Below are positions 7,453 through 14,696 of a DNA stretch of 39,868 nucleotides, in pieces. Every line of letters begins with the position of its first letter. Position 1 is the first letter of the stretch. Source of the stretch: Chryseobacterium sp. (lineage in GTDB: Bacteria; Bacteroidota; Bacteroidia; Flavobacteriales; Weeksellaceae); the NCBI GenBank assembly GCA_027492795.1, contig JAPUEB010000040.1:1-39868 (forward strand), in the 5' to 3' direction. A program made the position numbers and the translations under genes. Below the pieces are notes generated by a model, which saw nothing but the letters and a program-made list of their open reading frames with translations, ran no database searches and was not told the origin of the DNA.

Positions 7453-8202
7453 ATGAAAAAATATTTCATAATTCTTCCGTTATTATGCACTACAATGGTT
7501 TTTTCCCAAAAGAAGGGCGCTCCAACCAAAACTAGTACTACTTCAACAAGCACCGCAACGCTTACTGATGACCAAAAAGCATCCTACTATATCGGGATGA
7601 ATATTGCGAACAATATGAAAAACGAGGGCTTCAAAGTAGATGTAAACCTTTTGGCACAGGGAATGAAGGAAACTTTAACAAACTCTGGCAAAAAACTTCT
7701 TCCTGCGGAAGATATGAACGCGTTCATGCAAAGTTTTTCCCAAAAAATGAATGAGAAAAAAATGGCAGAACACAAATTAATGGCAGAAGCCAACAAAAAG
7801 AAAAGTCAGGAATTTTTGGAAAAAAACAAGAAAAATCCGGCGATAAAAACTACTGCAAGCGGACTTCAGTATGAGGTAATTCAGGAAGGCGACGGTAAAA
7901 GCAAACCTGCTGCAACAGATGTCGCAAAGGTAACCTACACCGGAAAATTAATGGATGGTACCGTTTTCGATTCTACCGACAAAAATGGCGGACAACCTGT
8001 GGAACTACCTTTGAACGGTGTGATAAAAGGTTGGACGGAAGGAATACAGCTGATGAGCAAAGGTGCAAAATATAGATTTTACATTCCAGCTGATTTGGCA
8101 TACGGCGACCAAGGCGCAGGAAACGCAATTCCTCCCGGTTCCGCAATAATTTTTGATGTAAATCTCGTTGATTTTCATCCGGCACCTGCTCCAGCAAAAT
8201 AG
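7453..8202 (+). CDS. FKBP-type peptidyl-prolyl cis-trans isomerase, exported (FkpA/Mip-like)
   Basis: The 249-aa protein begins with a signal peptide (MKKYFIILPLLCTTMVFSQ) and a T/S-rich linker. An FKBP_N dimerisation region follows (about 35-125; DDQKASYYIGMNIANNMK), helical and lysine-rich. The last domain is the FKBP_C catalytic domain (about 135-245) with DVAKVTYTGKLMDGTVFDST, VIKGWTEGIQLMSKGAKYRFYIP, and LAYGDQGAGNAIPPGSAIIFDV. It should assist folding of exported proteins in the periplasm. It has its own terminator and, from the context, its own promoter. The length is usual for the family. Confidence 0.95.
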   Translation: MKKYFIILPLLCTTMVFSQKKGAPTKTSTTSTSTATLTDDQKASYYIGMNIANNMKNEGFKVDVNLLAQGMKETLTNSGKKLLPAEDMNAFMQSFSQKMNEKKMAEHKLMAEANKKKSQEFLEKNKKNPAIKTTASGLQYEVIQEGDGKSKPAATDVAKVTYTGKLMDGTVFDSTDKNGGQPVELPLNGVIKGWTEGIQLMSKGAKYRFYIPADLAYGDQGAGNAIPPGSAIIFDVNLVDFHPAPAPAK

Positions 8203-8205
8203 AAT

Positions 8206-8240
8206 AAAAAAAAGAGAAATTTTAAAGTTTCTCTTTTTTT
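8206..8240. terminator. Bidirectional intrinsic terminator between convergent genes
   Basis: AAAAGAGAAA (ending 8219) pairs with TTTCTCTTTT (starting 8228) around an 8-base loop, flanked by A and T runs on both sides. It sits between the stops of the FKBP gene (plus) and the lipoprotein gene at 8252 (minus) and can serve both. Confidence 0.85.
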
Positions 8241-8251
8241 ATCTTGATATT

Positions 8252-8758
8252 TTATTGCGAAATTGGAACGCTGCTAAAATTGAGCGAGGTTCTTACGGAA
8301 ATATCCGAAGTTGGGCTTTGCTTTAACACATAAACCAATCTTTGCTGCACGTTTCCTCCCTTCATCACATTATCCAAAGTATTAGAATTGTTTACATCCA
8401 AAGAAAGTGTGCTTCCGGAAGTGTCGCTGATGTTATCTCTCGACGCTACCAAAACTTCATTGCTTCCGTTTGACGACAAATAGATGCGAACAGACTTAAA
8501 AATTCCTGTATTTGTGGTGTTTGGAACAGTTAAAGTAGCAGTTGAAACTCGAATGTCCTTCACGTTTGCACTAACTCCTGAAATTTGGTTGATACTTGTA
8601 GCCACAGAAACCGCCGAAAGTTGTGTATTTGAAGGAGAACCTGAAGTTAATAAAAAATTAGCGTTGTAAGGAAATGTATTTTGCATAATGGTAGAAACCG
8701 TAGAACAACTGGCTAAAGTTGCCGTTGCAACCACCGCAGATAAAAATAAATTTTTCAT
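8252..8758 (-). CDS. Lipoprotein of unknown function
   Basis: The 168-aa protein starts MKNLFLSAVVATATLASCS, a lipoprotein signal with Cys at residue 18. The mature part is rich in S, T, N and V and lacks aromatic cores or catalytic motifs; it predicts alternating beta strands (for example VSANVKDIRVSTATLTVP and GIFKSVRIYLSSNGSNEVLVASRD). It could be a small periplasmic or outer-membrane beta-sandwich protein. I do not recognise a family. It is followed convergently by the FKBP terminator. Confidence 0.75.
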   Translation of the reverse strand: MKNLFLSAVVATATLASCSTVSTIMQNTFPYNANFLLTSGSPSNTQLSAVSVATSINQISGVSANVKDIRVSTATLTVPNTTNTGIFKSVRIYLSSNGSNEVLVASRDNISDTSGSTLSLDVNNSNTLDNVMKGGNVQQRLVYVLKQSPTSDISVRTSLNFSSVPISQ

Positions 8759-8828
8759 TTTTTAAAGTTTATAGATGGCTCACAAACAGAAACTATACCC
8801 AAAAAACATAAAGTGGAAATTTTGTAAA

Positions 8829-9362
8829 CTATTCCACAGAAACCGAAAAGCTGCCTTTTGATTCTCCGGAAGCCATATTGCTGCGACCAATCAACAGCCA
8901 AACTTCGCCTTTATCCGGAACTTCGTAGTTGGAAATTTCTCGTCCGAAAGGGCCGTCGAAAGCTCCGTTGGGAAGTTTTATTTGATTAATTCTGATATTT
9001 TGCTGGTCGTTTTTCGGTTTTACGGAAGCAGAAACATTGTCTTTCGCAAAATTTTTGATTTTCAGAATAAATTCCTGTCCGTCTTCGGTAAATTCTTCGC
9101 CAATATTGAACGGAAGCTGCTCTGCATCGGCAATTCGGATGATTTTGTTACCTTCCACTTCGCGCATTACGCCGGTTCGCAAAACTTCTTTGGTTTTCGG
9201 AGAATTATTAATCATAGAATCTTTTATCGCGGCGGAATCTAATTTTGGTTCAACAGGAACTTCAATTTTTGTTAAAGAATCTTCCTGAACGTTTTCAGTA
9301 ACTGCTGATTCTTTTTTGCAGGAAATCACGATGAGTGCGATTAGAATTAGGAGCTTTTTCAT
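8829..9362 (-). CDS. Lipoprotein of unknown function, charged linker plus beta domain
   Basis: The 177-aa protein has a short lipoprotein signal, MKKLLILIALIVISCKK, with Cys at residue 15, then a Glu/Thr/Val linker of about 60 residues. A compact C-terminal domain runs from about VMREVEGNKIIRIADAE to the end (GEVWLLIGRSNMASGESKGSFSVSVE). It may bind to the cell envelope from the periplasmic side. No family recognised. It shares direction with the neighbouring lipoprotein gene but lies 70 bp away. Confidence 0.75.
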   Translation of the reverse strand: MKKLLILIALIVISCKKESAVTENVQEDSLTKIEVPVEPKLDSAAIKDSMINNSPKTKEVLRTGVMREVEGNKIIRIADAEQLPFNIGEEFTEDGQEFILKIKNFAKDNVSASVKPKNDQQNIRINQIKLPNGAFDGPFGREISNYEVPDKGEVWLLIGRSNMASGESKGSFSVSVE

Positions 9363-9545
9363 TTTTTAAATTAGTTTTTAACCACAAAAGTCACAAAAGT
9401 TTTTAAGTTTTAAAATCAAATTATTAAAGTGAAAATAAGCAATTTGTCCTCTACTTTTTTGTCCTTTAAAAAGCGTTACATTATCTGAAACAAAAACTTT
9501 TGTGGTTTTATAAAATTAAATTATTATTACTTCAAATTTAGAAAA

Positions 9546-10928
9546 TTATTCTATGGTTTCGTAATACAAAATTTTGGAGAGGAAAGTTTGTCCGAAATGA
9601 CGATTATCAATATCAAGAAGTTTCAGAATTATATCTGTTTTCATTTCATCATCTTTATTTTCTTTGGCATATTTCAACAATTGTTTTTCATTAAAATTTA
9701 CCTCACGAACCAAATAATCTTTATCAAAACTTTTCCTTTGAAGGTTTTGATAGGTAATAATTCCGCCCCAATTGATGAAACTGCACACCAAAATTGTTCC
9801 GTAGAAATACCAAAACATTTGGTTGAAAAGAAAGGCGTTGGTTTTCTGTTTCTGAATTTTAATCAACGTGAAAATCAACCCGATTAAACTTAAAATCAAG
9901 AAAGCGTAAACTCCTAATCTTTTGTAGGTTAAACCAAAGTTTACCACATATTCCGAGTTTTTTGCAATGGCTGAAAACACCAAAACCGCGTTTAGAAAAA
10001 TCCAGATTTTGGCGGAAATTTTCAGCAATTTTGACTTTTCATCAAAGTTGAAATTTCCTTTAAAATAAAACATAATCACGCAAATCGCCATTATGATTGA
10101 CAAAATCACGGCATTCACTCTTTCGTGCGTTTCGGCGGAAAGTTGGTTTGGCGTTATCGGAATTTCTACAAATTGTTCGTAATTAAACGTGAAAATAAAA
10201 ATTAAAAGCAAAACATTTAACGCTAAAAGTGAAACAATTCCACTCGTTCTTTCCGCATCAATACTGAGGAAACTGTAAGTTGGTTTTGCAATTTTGTCTT
10301 CGTTGAGGAAGTCGTTTTTTAAATAATGATTTTGTTTATAGAAAAATTTCTCCACCGCAAAATTGAAATAATTGAACGACAAGAAAAATCCCAAAACCGA
10401 AAGCACGAAAAATTGCCAAAAATTAAAATTCCATTCCCAATTTTTGAAAATATTGGCAAAATGTTCGCTTCCCGAAGAATAAATCGCGAAAAATATAATG
10501 ATGAAAAACGCAGGAATCAAGACTACGGAAATCAGTTTCTGCAAAGTTCTCGACGTATTTCTTTTCGGCAACCATTGGTCAAATTTGAAGAAGCGACAAA
10601 TAAAAGTGAAGAAATTTACCGCAAAAATCGGTATCACGAAAAGGGATTTCAATTCTTTTGTTCTGGATTTTAAAGCCAATAAAAAAAGCGAAGAAACCAA
10701 AGCCAAAAACGACGGAAAGTCGCCGTACCAAGCAAACGCAACACTTGACAACACCGATGTTGCAAAAAGTGCCAAAAAAGTTCGGGTTTTGTTGCGTTCT
10801 TTGGTTTTGAAAAGTGTGAGCAACGCCACGGAAATTCCCAAAATTCCAATGTTGAGTCCAGCATTTTCATCGTAAAACAAAACGACGAATAATGCGGTTG
10901 TGAGCAGGATTTGTTGATAGGTTTTCAT
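9546..10928 (-). CDS. Multi-pass membrane protein, DUF4153/DUF4173-like
   Basis: With the start at 10928 (MKTYQQILLTTALFVVLFYDENAG) the protein is 460 aa with about ten hydrophobic segments and a soluble C terminus of about 80 residues (from YQNLQRKSFDKDYLVREVNFN). A start at 10985, directly abutting the stop of the DUF1361 gene, would add 19 residues (LISNLKLQISNQKF and neighbours). That extension is encoded by a dispersed TTTGAAATTTGA repeat seen elsewhere between genes, so the inner start is preferred. The family (DUF4153/4173) is an integral membrane group without known activity. The gene forms a transcription unit with the DUF1361 gene, possibly controlled by the winged-helix regulator upstream. 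Confidence 0.75.
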   Translation of the reverse strand: MKTYQQILLTTALFVVLFYDENAGLNIGILGISVALLTLFKTKERNKTRTFLALFATSVLSSVAFAWYGDFPSFLALVSSLFLLALKSRTKELKSLFVIPIFAVNFFTFICRFFKFDQWLPKRNTSRTLQKLISVVLIPAFFIIIFFAIYSSGSEHFANIFKNWEWNFNFWQFFVLSVLGFFLSFNYFNFAVEKFFYKQNHYLKNDFLNEDKIAKPTYSFLSIDAERTSGIVSLLALNVLLLIFIFTFNYEQFVEIPITPNQLSAETHERVNAVILSIIMAICVIMFYFKGNFNFDEKSKLLKISAKIWIFLNAVLVFSAIAKNSEYVVNFGLTYKRLGVYAFLILSLIGLIFTLIKIQKQKTNAFLFNQMFWYFYGTILVCSFINWGGIITYQNLQRKSFDKDYLVREVNFNEKQLLKYAKENKDDEMKTDIILKLLDIDNRHFGQTFLSKILYYETIE

Positions 10929-10968
10929 AAATTTTTGATTTGAAATTTGAAGTTTGAGATTTGAAATT
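10929..10968. repeat. Dispersed TTTGAGATTTGAAATT repeat, copy 1
   Basis: Words of the type GATTTGAAATTTGAAG and TTTGAGATTTGAAATT occur here and again at 24357-24429 and 27597-27657, always between genes. The copy here lies between the DUF1361 stop and the preferred start of the DUF4153/4173-like gene. Confidence 0.7.
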
Positions 10969-10985
10969 AACACGAAGGTTTTCAT

Positions 10986-11642
10986 TTAAATTTTTCTAAA
11001 AACTTTGATGGAGAAATACATCAAGTTGAGCAGAATTCCCATCAGAATGGTAACTCCCCAAGTTTGCGAATGCTGAAAAGGATTGATAAAACGGGAGAAA
11101 ATATCGCCGAACAATCCAAAAGGATTTCCAACGATGTCCCAACTGTTCCAACGCAAAAATCTGCCGAGATAAATTCCGAAACCACTGATAAACAGGAATA
11201 AAACCGAAATAAATTGGATTAATTTCTGGTTGAAAAATTCCGACAAAAGTTTTTCAATCTGCAACAAACTCACGAAACCGAACATCAAACCAGTCCAAGC
11301 GTAAGAAAGAATCACGATTAAATCGTACCAAACCGGAACGAAATGTCGCGGTCTTAAATGAAACAAATCGGTAAGAATGTAGGGCGAATTCGGGAAAAAC
11401 AGAATCCACGCAGAAATTAAAATAAGGATTGAAAATTTGCCTTTAATCTTAAAATGCGAAACGAAAGTGCTGATTGCCAAAGGAATTCCCGCAAGAAAAA
11501 GGTTCCAATTCAGGAAAAGGAAAACCTTCGTATCGCTGATGTAATATCGAAAAACAAAAAGCGTAAAACAAAACGCCGTCATCAAGACCAACAATAAATT
11601 GGGTTGAGTTTTTTGAATGGATTTTAGTGTGATTGTGTTCAT
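10986..11642 (-). CDS. DUF1361 domain integral membrane protein
   Basis: The 218-aa protein has about six membrane segments and two stretches typical of DUF1361: FFPNSPYILTDLFHL in the middle and GIYLGRFLRWNSWDI later. The role of the family is unknown. It is the first gene of a two-gene unit with the DUF4153/4173-like protein. The palindrome ACTTTG-N5-CAAAGT stands about 83 bp upstream of its ATG, and the same motif stands before the regulator's own unit, so regulation by the wHTH protein is a plausible inference. Confidence 0.88.
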   Translation of the reverse strand: MNTITLKSIQKTQPNLLLVLMTAFCFTLFVFRYYISDTKVFLFLNWNLFLAGIPLAISTFVSHFKIKGKFSILILISAWILFFPNSPYILTDLFHLRPRHFVPVWYDLIVILSYAWTGLMFGFVSLLQIEKLLSEFFNQKLIQFISVLFLFISGFGIYLGRFLRWNSWDIVGNPFGLFGDIFSRFINPFQHSQTWGVTILMGILLNLMYFSIKVFRKI

Positions 11643-11678
11643 ATTTTTTTTTATTTTTTTTAATTTTCATTCTATCCT

Positions 11679-11711
11679 AACCTTGTCAAGGTTTGGAACC
11701 TTGACAAGGTT
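11679..11711. repeat. Perfect 15-bp inverted repeat (nested palindrome)
   Basis: AACCTTGTCAAGGTT, spacer TGG, AACCTTGACAAGGTT. The arms are exact reverse complements and each arm is itself almost palindromic. There is no T run, so it is more like a dispersed palindromic repeat than a terminator. Confidence 0.85.
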
Positions 11712-11724
11712 AATTAATCAAAGC

Positions 11725-11741
11725 ACTTTGTATTTCAAAGT
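11725..11741. promoter_or_regulatory. Candidate operator of the winged-helix regulator, copy 1
   Basis: ACTTTG-TATTT-CAAAGT is a perfect 6+6 palindrome with 5-bp spacer upstream of the DUF1361/DUF4153-like unit. The same palindrome with the same spacing occurs at 12877-12893 before the regulator unit. Both copies continue as TTA..ATTT on the plus strand. Binding by the regulator is inferred. Confidence 0.6.
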
Positions 11742-11795
11742 TAGTATTTAAAAAATTAAAGGAATTGGGTTTTCCTTTTTTAAATTTTGCGGTTT

Positions 11796-11866
11796 TTTGT
11801 CATTCCGAAGGAATCTAAATTATTATTTTCCACAAAATTATGTTGAGATTCCTACGGAATGACAAA
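11796..11866. repeat. Paired palindromic repeat (TTTGTCATTCC... type)
   Basis: Two 21-bp arms at 11796-11816 and 11846-11866 are reverse complements with one mismatch, each containing TCATTCCGNAGGAAT. They can form a 21-bp stem with a 29-base loop. Related units occur at 28332-28388 and 39229-39417. Confidence 0.8.
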
Positions 11867-11886
11867 GCGTGTGTTCATTTTTCTAC

Positions 11887-12171
11887 CTATTTTCCTAACA
11901 ACTTTTCCAGCGCAGACAAATGTTCCTCAAACGCTTTTCTTCCTGCTTGTGTTACTCTGTATGAAGTTTTCGGTTTTTTACCAACAAATTCTTTTTTAAT
12001 TTCTATGAAACTAGCTTTTTCTAAAGCCGAACTGTGACTTGCCAAATTTCCGTCGGTAACTTCCAGCAGATTTTTCATTTCATTAAAATCAACCCAGTCA
12101 TTCACCATCAGAACGGACATAATGCCCAATCTGACACGGCTTTCAAATTCTTTGTTGAGTTGAGAAATCAT
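11887..12171 (-). CDS. Winged-helix transcriptional regulator (HTH_34-type, MarR/PadR-like)
   Basis: The 94-aa protein is a stand-alone winged helix: NKEFESRVRLGIMSVLMVND (helix 1), FNEMKNLLEVTDGNLASHSSALEK (helix-turn-helix, recognition helix at about residues 41-55) and KTSYRVTQAGRKAFEEHL (wing and C-terminal dimerisation helix). This is the usual one-domain form of the HTH_34/PF13601 family, in which dimers bind short palindromes. It lies 80 bp downstream of the membrane-protein gene at 12252-12869, a pairing that is common in Flavobacteriia. It probably represses its own unit through the ACTTTG-N5-CAAAGT site at 12877-12893. The signal is unknown. Confidence 0.9.
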   Translation of the reverse strand: MISQLNKEFESRVRLGIMSVLMVNDWVDFNEMKNLLEVTDGNLASHSSALEKASFIEIKKEFVGKKPKTSYRVTQAGRKAFEEHLSALEKLLGK

Positions 12172-12251
12172 AATTTTTTGTTTCTAGTTGCTGGTTTCTT
12201 GTTTCAAACTTACTAATTTAATCTTCCGGCTTCCATCTTCCTGCTTCCATC

Positions 12252-12869
12252 TTATTTATACTTTTTATGCATTATCAAACCATACACAATATGCAAAACG
12301 CCGAAACCAATTGCCCAAAAAACCAATCCCCAACCAAGAAAAAATAAGGAAATCAATCCGAGCAAAATTTCTAAATATCCTAAATACTGAACGTCGGTTA
12401 AAGTATATTTTGATGCATTGACCAACGCCAAACCATAAAAAATCAACGTTGCAGGTGCGATGAAAACGAACAAATGATGATATTGCAAAGCCAAGCAGAA
12501 AACTCCGCCTGCAAACAACGGAACTGCAAAATTGAAAAGCAGACGCTTTGTTGTGGAATCCCAAATTTTCAAACCTTTCTTTTTGCTTTTCTGTGCCGTG
12601 AAAATATATCCGAAAGCAACGGCAACGACCAAAGTGACAACCGCCGTCCAAAATAATTGCTGAACTAAACCGTGACTGTAAATATTTCTTTCGCCGTATA
12701 AATAGTCAATTCCATTTTTTTCAAAAAGGAAATAGACGTAACCTGCGCCAAACAAAGCAGTGAGTCCCGCAAAAACGCCGGAAAGTCCGGAAAGTGAGAT
12801 GAATCTTGAACTTCGCTCCATCATTTGGCGGATGTGCGAAAGGTCTTCGTAATAATTTTTTGATTCCAT
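12252..12869 (-). CDS. Membrane protein paired with the winged-helix regulator
   Basis: The 205-aa protein begins with a soluble helix, MESKNYYEDLSHIRQMMERSSRF, then has about five membrane segments (LSGLSGVFAGLTALFGAGYVYFLF, a second at about 70-90, then three close together to the C terminus). No catalytic motif. The N-terminal helix followed by SGLSGVFAG is typical of membrane proteins that sit beside HTH_34 regulators in this group, and they may form a sensing pair. That is inference from gene neighbourhood. The candidate operator palindrome lies only 7 bp before the start codon. Confidence 0.8.
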   Translation of the reverse strand: MESKNYYEDLSHIRQMMERSSRFISLSGLSGVFAGLTALFGAGYVYFLFEKNGIDYLYGERNIYSHGLVQQLFWTAVVTLVVAVAFGYIFTAQKSKKKGLKIWDSTTKRLLFNFAVPLFAGGVFCLALQYHHLFVFIAPATLIFYGLALVNASKYTLTDVQYLGYLEILLGLISLFFLGWGLVFWAIGFGVLHIVYGLIMHKKYK

Positions 12870-12876
12870 ATAAAGT

Positions 12877-12893
12877 ACTTTGAATTACAAAGT
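12877..12893. promoter_or_regulatory. Candidate operator of the winged-helix regulator, copy 2
   Basis: ACTTTG-AATTA-CAAAGT, a perfect palindrome with the same arms and spacing as 11725-11741, lies directly in front of the membrane-protein/regulator unit. A site this close to the ATG would lie in the promoter or short leader, consistent with autorepression. Confidence 0.65.
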
Positions 12894-12937
12894 TAAATAT
12901 TTCTATCAATCCACAAAATTTTTTTTGAATATTTTTT

Positions 12938-12980
12938 GCCACGAATGCACAAATAATTTTCATATTCGTGCATTCGTGGC
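12938..12980. repeat. Perfect 13-bp inverted repeat, GCCACGAATGCAC
   Basis: Arms 12938-12950 and 12968-12980 are exact reverse complements with an AT-rich 17-base loop. It lies 7 bp from the stop of the enoyl-CoA hydratase-like gene. No T run follows, so it is probably a dispersed palindromic repeat, possibly also stabilising the mRNA 3' end. Confidence 0.8.
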
Positions 12981-12986
12981 GATAAA

Positions 12987-13751
12987 TCATTTCGCACGAA
13001 GATTTTCCTTGATTTTTTCAATATTCTGTTTGGCAGAATCTTCCAAAATCAAAGATGCGCTCATATGAATTCTTTCCGGCATCAATTCTGCAAAATGTTC
13101 CGTTCCTTCCCAAGAAACTTTTTTAATTAACGCCAAAGCATCCGAACTTCTGGAAGATAATTTCTGTAAAAAATCAAAAATTTCTTCATCCATTTGCTCA
13201 ATTGTATGCGAAATAGAATGGTAAATATTGTGGGTTTTCGCCCAGTCTGAACTTCTGAAATCGGCATCAATCGCCATTGCTGCAAATTGTGATTTCCCGA
13301 TTTTTCTTTCAACATAAGGTCCAATCACGAAAGGTCCAATTCCTAAATTGATTTCCGTAAGCGCCAAACTTGCATTTTCTGTCGCAAAACAATAATCAGC
13401 TCCACACGCAATTCCAACTCCTCCACCTGTTGTTTTTCCCTGAACACGAACCACGACAATTTTTCCGCAGGTTCGCATTGCGTTCAAAACTTTGGCAAAT
13501 CCTCCAAAAAATTTTTTTGAGGTTTCTAAATCTTGAATTTCCAAAAGTTCATCAAAACTTGCGCCTCCACAAAACGCTTTTTCTCCTTCGGATTTCAGTA
13601 AAATTGCTTTTACTTCTGTTTTCGTGCCTTCATCCAAAATAGTTTGGGCGAGTTTTTCTAAAATATGTCTTGGCAAAGAATTGCTTTTCGGGGTTGCGAA
13701 AGTGATTTCGGCGATGTTGTTTTTGATTTCTGATGTTACGAATGCTTCCAT
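12987..13751 (-). CDS. Enoyl-CoA hydratase/isomerase family protein (crotonase fold)
   Basis: The 254-aa protein shows the crotonase pattern: ILLKSEGEKAFCGGASFDELL (first oxyanion-hole segment), then VVRVQGKTTGGGVGIACGADYCFATENASLALTEINLGIGP (second oxyanion segment and the Glu of TEINLG, matching the first catalytic Glu of hydratases). The position of the second hydratase Glu appears replaced (GKSQFAAMAI instead of GKSxxMEMxL), which suggests an isomerase or other crotonase reaction instead of a plain hydratase. It stands away from the paa cluster and could serve fatty acid or amino acid degradation. The reaction is not resolved. Confidence 0.85.
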   Translation of the reverse strand: MEAFVTSEIKNNIAEITFATPKSNSLPRHILEKLAQTILDEGTKTEVKAILLKSEGEKAFCGGASFDELLEIQDLETSKKFFGGFAKVLNAMRTCGKIVVVRVQGKTTGGGVGIACGADYCFATENASLALTEINLGIGPFVIGPYVERKIGKSQFAAMAIDADFRSSDWAKTHNIYHSISHTIEQMDEEIFDFLQKLSSRSSDALALIKKVSWEGTEHFAELMPERIHMSASLILEDSAKQNIEKIKENLRAK

Positions 13752-13773
13752 AATTTTTTTTTCCTCTCCCCAA

Positions 13774-13792
13774 CCCTCTCCAAAGGAGAGGG
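13774..13792. repeat. Small palindromic repeat CCCTCTCC-AAA-GGAGAGGG
   Basis: A perfect 8-bp stem with 3-base loop in the spacer between the DNA glycosylase stop and the enoyl-CoA hydratase start. C/T-rich surroundings, no T tract of terminator type. It resembles a widespread class of short intergenic palindromes. Confidence 0.7.
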
Positions 13793-13867
13793 AGAAGGGA
13801 TTCTATTTTTATTTGTCCTATTTAATTTACAATAATTAATTTCTTAATCTCCCAATCACTTAATTGC

Positions 13868-14557
13868 TTAATGATTTAGCTCTAAAATATACTTGTCAAT
13901 ATACAACTGTTTTTCCTTTGATTTGTATTGTTGAATGTATCTCGGATGTTCCAAAACCGTCATTTTTTCAAAGAAATTTTCTTTTTCGTTAATTTTTTTG
14001 AGAAATTCTGCGTTTTTCTTTCCTAAAATAAACACTTCCGAAGTATCCAAACCTAGACTGATGTGGTTTTTGATACTTTCTATCATAAAACTTTCAACAC
14101 ATTTAAAAAGTTCTTTATCATCGTAATAATTGGCGTTCAACCATTGTCCGGATTTGTTTTTCCTCGTAATCGCCAATGGAAAAGGCGAATTGATGTAAAA
14201 CTGACTGTAAAATTTTTCAACGCCACCAAATTGCTCAATCATATCATACATAAAAACGGAGGAAATTTCGTGGGTTCGTGCTGAAGTCATTTTGATACCA
14301 CAATATTTTTCCAAATTTTTGGTATCGGTAAATGGAACTCCTGTAACTCCCGCTCCGTGACGACTTGGATTGATGCCAATAATGAATTTCCGTTGGTGAT
14401 TATCATTGTAAAATTTTTCGTAGAATTCCGTCATTACTACCAAAGTTTCAGGATTTTCCAAAAAAGGATTCATCACCGAAAAATCTTTTGGCAATTTCCC
14501 TGTATATTTCAGGTTTTTGTTGAATGATATGACTTTTTGGGCGAAAGTTTTTTTCAT
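13868..14557 (-). CDS. SMUG2-like DNA glycosylase (uracil-DNA glycosylase superfamily, DUF4918)
   Basis: The 229-aa protein has the N-terminal helix FAQKVISFNKNLKYTGKLP and the active-site stretch FIIGINPSRHGAGVTGVPFTD, matching the GxNPGxxGxxxTGxPF pattern of SMUG enzymes. It also has the C-terminal LEHPRY loop in place of the HPSPR-type motif. Family members excise uracil or hydroxymethyluracil from DNA in base-excision repair. The length fits DUF4918/SMUG2 proteins. It is not in an obvious operon: the upstream spacer contains repeat units and the downstream neighbour is 116 bp away. Substrate range is inferred from the family only. Confidence 0.88.
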   Translation of the reverse strand: MKKTFAQKVISFNKNLKYTGKLPKDFSVMNPFLENPETLVVMTEFYEKFYNDNHQRKFIIGINPSRHGAGVTGVPFTDTKNLEKYCGIKMTSARTHEISSVFMYDMIEQFGGVEKFYSQFYINSPFPLAITRKNKSGQWLNANYYDDKELFKCVESFMIESIKNHISLGLDTSEVFILGKKNAEFLKKINEKENFFEKMTVLEHPRYIQQYKSKEKQLYIDKYILELNH

Positions 14558-14571
14558 CTATTCTTTTTTGA

Positions 14572-14667
14572 GATAGCGTTTCCCGAAAATTCGGGACAGG
14601 CTCTACGGAACGCTTTTACAACCTTTAAACTTTCTTTCTACACAGATTGCATTCCTACGGAATTCCT
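14572..14667. repeat. Outlying unit of the transposase-associated repeat family
   Basis: This spacer reads GATAGCG, a small hairpin CCCGAAAATTCGGG, CTACGGAACGC, then TTTCTACACAGAT and GCATTCCTACGGAATTCC. It shares the word order GATA..CTACGGAA..TTTCTACACAGAT with the 52-bp tandem units beside the IS200-like gene at 17119-17325 and has the same orientation. It lies between the SMUG-like and SWIM genes. Confidence 0.75.
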
Positions 14668-14696
14668 CAACAATCTTCATTATTAATTTTATCAAT

